Shown here: positions 6,077-9,261 of the stretch, piece by piece
Numbering within the stretch: the first letter of the stretch is position 1
How the letters are laid out: each line of letters starts with the position of its first letter
Assembly (NCBI GenBank): GCA_937892085.1
Contig: CALAVD010000523.1
Location: 1 to 9,261, forward strand
Length of the DNA: 9,261 nucleotides
Source: an uncultured Prevotellaceae bacterium
GTDB lineage: Bacteria > Bacteroidota > Bacteroidia > Bacteroidales > Muribaculaceae
Direction: 5' to 3'
Made by a program: the position numbers and the translations under genes
The notes under the pieces: model-generated
Seen by the model: only the letters and a program-made list of their open reading frames with translations
What the model was told of the DNA's origin: nothing
Databases searched by the model: none

Positions 6077-7570
6077 ATGGATGCAATGACATTTGACATA
6101 TCGACTATGCTTCATAATATCTGGAGTATGTTGAGTTATGACCCCGAGAGGCCGCTGCTTTTCAATAGCGGCTTGTTTTGGGTGCTGTTTCTCTTCTTCT
6201 TGCCAATATATGGCCTGCTGAAGTCGCGCAAGACGCAGATGATGGTTTTTGTCGTTGCGTTCAGTCTATATTTCTTCTATAAGTCGAGTGGGTTGTTTTT
6301 TCTGCTTCTCGTAGCTACATCGGTGATTGATTGGTTCTTATCCAAACAAATTCATCAAGAACCAACCGTCAAGATGAAGCGTTTTTGGCTTACACTGAGT
6401 ATTGTCCTCTCGGTAGGCACTCTGTGTTTCTTCAAGTATGGCGATGCTGCTATCGTTAGCTTGAATGACCTGCTTCACAACAATTTCCAGCCTCTCGATT
6501 TGGTGTTGCCTTTAGGCATTTCTTTTTACACCTTCAAGACCATCAGCTATGTAGTGGATGTCTATAAGGAGAAGATTAAACCCGTAGAAAATTGGCTCGA
6601 CTACATCTTCTACCTGTCGTTCTTTCCGGCGTTGGCGATGGGTCCCATCGTGAGGGCCTCGCATTTCCTGCCGCAGCTCAAGGAGAACAAACCTCCTACC
6701 AAAAGCATGGTGTATAGCGGTTTCTGGCTGGCGCTGGTGGGTGTTATCAAGAAGGCCGTGTTTGCCGACTATTTCGGACAATACACCATGATAGCCTTTG
6801 GCAATGCCGCCGGTTACAGCGGTTTTGAGCTTGCGATGGCGGTGCTCGGGTTCGGGCTGCAGATTTATTGCGACTTCTCGGGATATAGCGACATGGCGAT
6901 AGGCATGGGGCGGATGATGGGCTTTGACTTAGGCATCAACTTCGACTTCCCTTACCGCTCGCAGAATGTGACGGAGTTCTGGCGGCGGTGGCACATATCG
7001 CTCTCAAGCTGGCTAAGGGACTATGTCTATATCCCCCTCGGCGGCAACCGCAAGGGCAAGCCTCGCCAGCATGTCAATCTCATGGTGACAATGCTCATTG
7101 GTGGCCTGTGGCATGGCGAGACGCTCAATTTCCTGGCGTGGGGTGGCATTCATGGTGTGGCGCTCTGCTTGCACAAACTTACCAAGAAACCTCTCGATGC
7201 CATCTTCCCCAGCGATAATGTGGTGGTGAAATTCTGCTGCTGGCTCATCACTTTTGTCTTTGCTTGTTACACGATGATGATGTTAGGTGTTGACTCTTTC
7301 GACACCGTGTGGATAGTAGTGAAGAAATCGTTCACCGACTTCGACCTTGCCTATCTTGTGCCCTTCTTCACGGCAAGAAAGATGTGGTGCTACCTTATTG
7401 TCATAATCTTTGCCCTGCACTTCGTGCCAAAGAAGGTGTATCAATTATTGAGCAAAATGTTTGTAAAATCTAATTGGATAGTAAAACTGTTAGTTTTCAT
7501 CGTAGTTGTGCAACTGGTCATCCAATTCTCCAGCGCCGAAGTGCAGCCGTTCATCTACGGTCAGTTCTAA
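6077..7570 (+). CDS. MBOAT-family membrane O-acyltransferase, AlgI/PatA/DltB-like
   Basis: This 497-residue polytopic protein has about 10-12 hydrophobic segments (for example 31-48, 57-83, 103-118, 140-160, 212-230, 250-266, 385-405, 436-450, 468-485). The family core is unmistakable: IYCDFSGYSDMAIG (263-276), then FWRRWHISLSSWLRDYVYIPLGG (301-323), then the catalytic GGLWHG with His346. His306 matches the second conserved His seen in DltB. H359 in GGIHG is also conserved-looking. MBOAT proteins of this type take an acyl group, usually acetyl from acetyl-CoA, and pass it across the inner membrane to an acceptor handled by an SGNH-family partner. The adjacent SGNH gene fits that partner. The target (peptidoglycan, capsule, exopolysaccharide or other glycan) cannot be told. 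Start chosen at 6077 after ACTAAATAAAT; an alternative ATG lies three codons on. It is the last gene before a strong terminator. Confidence 0.93.
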   Translation: MDAMTFDISTMLHNIWSMLSYDPERPLLFNSGLFWVLFLFFLPIYGLLKSRKTQMMVFVVAFSLYFFYKSSGLFFLLLVATSVIDWFLSKQIHQEPTVKMKRFWLTLSIVLSVGTLCFFKYGDAAIVSLNDLLHNNFQPLDLVLPLGISFYTFKTISYVVDVYKEKIKPVENWLDYIFYLSFFPALAMGPIVRASHFLPQLKENKPPTKSMVYSGFWLALVGVIKKAVFADYFGQYTMIAFGNAAGYSGFELAMAVLGFGLQIYCDFSGYSDMAIGMGRMMGFDLGINFDFPYRSQNVTEFWRRWHISLSSWLRDYVYIPLGGNRKGKPRQHVNLMVTMLIGGLWHGETLNFLAWGGIHGVALCLHKLTKKPLDAIFPSDNVVVKFCCWLITFVFACYTMMMLGVDSFDTVWIVVKKSFTDFDLAYLVPFFTARKMWCYLIVIIFALHFVPKKVYQLLSKMFVKSNWIVKLLVFIVVVQLVIQFSSAEVQPFIYGQF

Positions 7571-7573
7571 GTT

Positions 7574-7605
7574 AATGCATAATTCATAATGCACAATGCA
7601 CAATT
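7574..7605 (+). repeat. Heptad tandem array after the MBOAT gene
   Basis: Four 7-nt units, AATGCAT, AATTCAT, AATGCAC, AATGCAC, are followed by a partial AATT. The units fit AATKCAY. The period is the same as in the 5981-6015 array but the consensus differs. It begins 3 bp after the MBOAT stop and ends directly at the base of the terminator hairpin. The function is unknown. Confidence 0.65.
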
Positions 7606-7648
7606 AGGAGCGCTTCCTCTCTTATGATGGAGGCGCTCCTTGTTTTTT
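7606..7648 (+). terminator. Strong intrinsic terminator of the envelope operon
   Basis: AGGAGCGCTTCC (7606-7617) pairs with GGAGGCGCTCCT (7629-7640) in a 12-bp stem with one G-U pair and an 11-nt loop. TG and six T (7643-7648) follow. This is a classic rho-independent terminator for rightward transcription, 35 bp after the MBOAT stop. For leftward feoB transcription the hairpin is followed only by a short, mixed A/T stretch, so it is not clearly bidirectional. Confidence 0.88.
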
Positions 7649-7654
7649 AGCGAC

Positions 7655-7674
7655 AATTAGTGTAAATTCGTGGT
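7655..7674 (+). repeat. Two-unit decamer repeat between the terminator and feoB
   Basis: AATTAGTGTA (7655-7664) is followed by AATTCGTGGT (7665-7674), two 10-nt units sharing AATT and GTG. It lies just past the feoB stop. It resembles short intergenic repeat sequence that I associate with Bacteroidales genomes, but that is memory rather than a search. Low information on its own. Confidence 0.35.
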
Positions 7675-7678
7675 TTGT

Positions 7679-9261
7679 TTATAACAGGGAGCCTATTTGG
7701 AAGACGAGTGCTGAGACTATCCAGGCGACGGCGGTGGTGTAGAGGGCGGCAAAGAGTGCCCACCGCCAGCTGCCTGTCTCTCCCTTGATTGCGGCGATGG
7801 TGGCGAGGCAGGGGAAGTAGAGCAGCACGAAGAGCAGGAAGCTGAAAGCGGCGAGCGGCGTGATGCCGTCGGCAGTCATCTTGGCATTGAGGGTGCTGTA
7901 CTTGACGGTGTCGTCGCTCACGGAGTCGTCCTCGCTGAAGCTGTCGTCGTTGCTATAGATAACACCGAGTGTAGAAGCCACAATCTCTTTTGCTCCCACG
8001 CCCGCCACGAGGCCAACGTCGAGTTTCCAGTCAAAACCGTTAGGAGTGAACACCGGCTCGATAGTCTTGCCAATCTTCCCTAAGTAGCTGTTCTCCTGCT
8101 GCTCTTGCGCGTTGGAATAAGCGTCGTGGTTGGGATAGTAGCCTAAGAACCACACGATGATAGAAGCCACGAGGATGATGCCTCCCATCTTCTTGAGGTA
8201 CTGCTTGCCCTTCGACCAAGTGTGTCGCCAGATAGCCTTGGCGGTGGGGAAGCGGTAGGGCGGCAGCTCCATGACAAACGGTGTGTCGTCGTTCTTGACA
8301 AGGAAGCGCTTGAGCAGCCTGCTCATGACAATCGCCACAAGGATGCCAATGGCATAGAGCGAGAGCATAATCACGCTCTGGTAGCTTGCGAAAAACGCGC
8401 CTATTATCATGATGTAGATGGGCATCCTTGCCGAACAGCTCATGAATGGCAACACCAGCATGGTGATCAAGCGGCTGTTGCGGCTCTCGATGGTGCGCGT
8501 GGCCATGATAGCCGGCACGTTGCAGCCGAAGCCCATAATCATGGGAATGAACGACTTGCCGTGTAGCCCCATGCCGTGCATGAGGCGGTCCATGATAAAC
8601 GCCGCTCGCGCCATGTAGCCCGAGTCCTCCATTATTGAGATAAAGAAGTAGAGGATAAGAATTTGCGGCAGGAACACAATCACCGAGCCCACGCCGCCAA
8701 TGATGCCGTCGGCAACCATTGCTTTGAGTGGACCGTCGGGCATATTGTTGTTTGCAAGGTCTTTGAGCCAATCCACACCCATGTCAATCCAGTCCATAGG
8801 GTACTGCCCCACAGTGAACGTCACCCAGAACATGAGCCACAGGAACACGAAAAACAAGGGGAAACCGAGCCAGCGGTTAGTGACAATTTTGTCAAGAACC
8901 TTTGTCACCTGATGAGCTTCGGGGTTGTTGCCCTCAACATAGCTCTCCTTAAGCGCACCGTTGATGAAGCCGTACTTTGCGTTCATTATCGCCGTCTCGC
9001 TGTCCTCGTTGGTGCTCAGCTTGATGAGCTTAGTCAGCTCGTTGCGCACGGCGATAATATCTTTGCCATTAGGAAGTGCAAGCGCAGTCTTCTCAGCCTC
9101 AGCATCGTTCTCAAGGAGCTTGATAGCGAGGTATCGCAAGGAGTAACGATGACGTATGTGAGAATTCTTCTCGAGCTCGGCTCTCACTTTGGTAATCGCC
9201 TCCTCGATGTCGGCACCGTGGTTGATGTGAATGTGGCGGTACACGTTGTTGCGCACCTTGT
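7679..9261 (-). CDS. feoB: Ferrous iron transporter FeoB, C-terminal part (5' end outside the window)
   Basis: This inner-membrane Fe(II) permease lacks its N-terminal GTPase domain only because the window ends. The frame stays open to 9261, and the GTG at 9256-9254 is an internal Val codon, not the start. About 525 residues are seen (numbered from that codon). A GDI-like helical linker (about 1-75) comes first. The first Gate domain follows, with MGFGCNVPAIMATRTI (241-256, Cys245); then the FeoB core PFMSCSARMPIY (270-281, Cys274), the second Gate-like GVGAKEIVAS (419-428), and YFPCLATIAA (480-489, Cys483). Several hydrophobic helices are evident (about 129-149, 185-208, 262-289, 294-312, 355-372, 466-490, 498-520). 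An Asp/Ser-rich insert (435-449) sits between the second Gate and the last helices. The gene converges on the envelope operon and appears functionally unrelated to it. Whether a FeoA domain is fused, as in many Bacteroidetes, cannot be seen. Confidence 0.96.
   Translation of the reverse strand, partial: KVRNNVYRHIHINHGADIEEAITKVRAELEKNSHIRHRYSLRYLAIKLLENDAEAEKTALALPNGKDIIAVRNELTKLIKLSTNEDSETAIMNAKYGFINGALKESYVEGNNPEAHQVTKVLDKIVTNRWLGFPLFFVFLWLMFWVTFTVGQYPMDWIDMGVDWLKDLANNNMPDGPLKAMVADGIIGGVGSVIVFLPQILILYFFISIMEDSGYMARAAFIMDRLMHGMGLHGKSFIPMIMGFGCNVPAIMATRTIESRNSRLITMLVLPFMSCSARMPIYIMIIGAFFASYQSVIMLSLYAIGILVAIVMSRLLKRFLVKNDDTPFVMELPPYRFPTAKAIWRHTWSKGKQYLKKMGGIILVASIIVWFLGYYPNHDAYSNAQEQQENSYLGKIGKTIEPVFTPNGFDWKLDVGLVAGVGAKEIVASTLGVIYSNDDSFSEDDSVSDDTVKYSTLNAKMTADGITPLAAFSFLLFVLLYFPCLATIAAIKGETGSWRWALFAALYTTAVAWIVSALVFQIGSLL

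Noticed and set aside
7606..7640. Terminator as bidirectional, also serving feoB
   Set aside because: On the minus strand the hairpin is followed by TAATTGTG rather than a T-run, so termination in that direction is not supported.
8040..8771. Open frame of 243 codons on the minus strand inside feoB
   Set aside because: It lies in another frame of a well-supported FeoB sequence, is rich in His, Arg and Gln with no domain, and has no start context. It is an overlap artefact.
9254..9256. GTG as a start codon for the feoB frame
   Set aside because: The frame is open upstream to the window edge with AAG before the GTG, and FeoB needs several hundred more N-terminal residues, so this is an internal Val codon.

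Overview
The window reads as chromosomal DNA from a member of the Bacteroidales, probably Prevotellaceae- or Muribaculaceae-like; that placement is inferred. It rests on promoter-like TAnnTTTG boxes (the Bacteroidetes -7 element), AT-rich starts without Shine-Dalgarno sequences, medium GC content, and short-period repeat arrays between genes. I see no rRNA, tRNA, CRISPR array, transposase, integrase or phage gene. Seven genes are complete and one (feoB) runs off the right edge. No stretch over 300 bases lacks a gene.

Left edge, minus strand (8-1159): a GNAT-family N-acetyltransferase is followed 3 bp later by an FMN nitroreductase-fold protein of the TM1586-like type. They probably form a two-gene operon transcribed leftwards from a divergent promoter region (1160-1301).

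Centre, plus strand (1302-7570): five genes in one direction encode proteins that all appear to act at or beyond the inner membrane. They are a secreted transglutaminase-like cysteine hydrolase; a secreted SH3b-SH3b-NlpC/P60 peptidase overlapping it by 4 bp; an enolase-superfamily dipeptide epimerase with a twin-arginine-like leader; a membrane-anchored SGNH hydrolase; and an MBOAT acyltransferase. The NlpC/P60 plus dipeptide epimerase pair matches the known muropeptide degradation logic: the peptidase releases L-Ala-gamma-D-Glu from stem peptides and the epimerase converts it to L-Ala-L-Glu. The SGNH plus MBOAT pair matches the known logic of extracytoplasmic O-acylation (compare AlgI/AlgX, PatA/PatB, DltB/DltD). 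The run ends at a strong intrinsic terminator (7606-7648). My reading is an envelope cluster joining murein-peptide processing to glycan O-acylation. The joint function is inference; the individual family assignments are firm.

Right edge, minus strand (7679-9261): the C-terminal part of the ferrous iron transporter FeoB, convergent with the operon. Its GTPase domain lies outside the window.

The gaps around the SGNH and MBOAT genes hold short tandem arrays with 7-nt, 8-nt and 10-nt periods. They are the clearest structure not explained by the genes.
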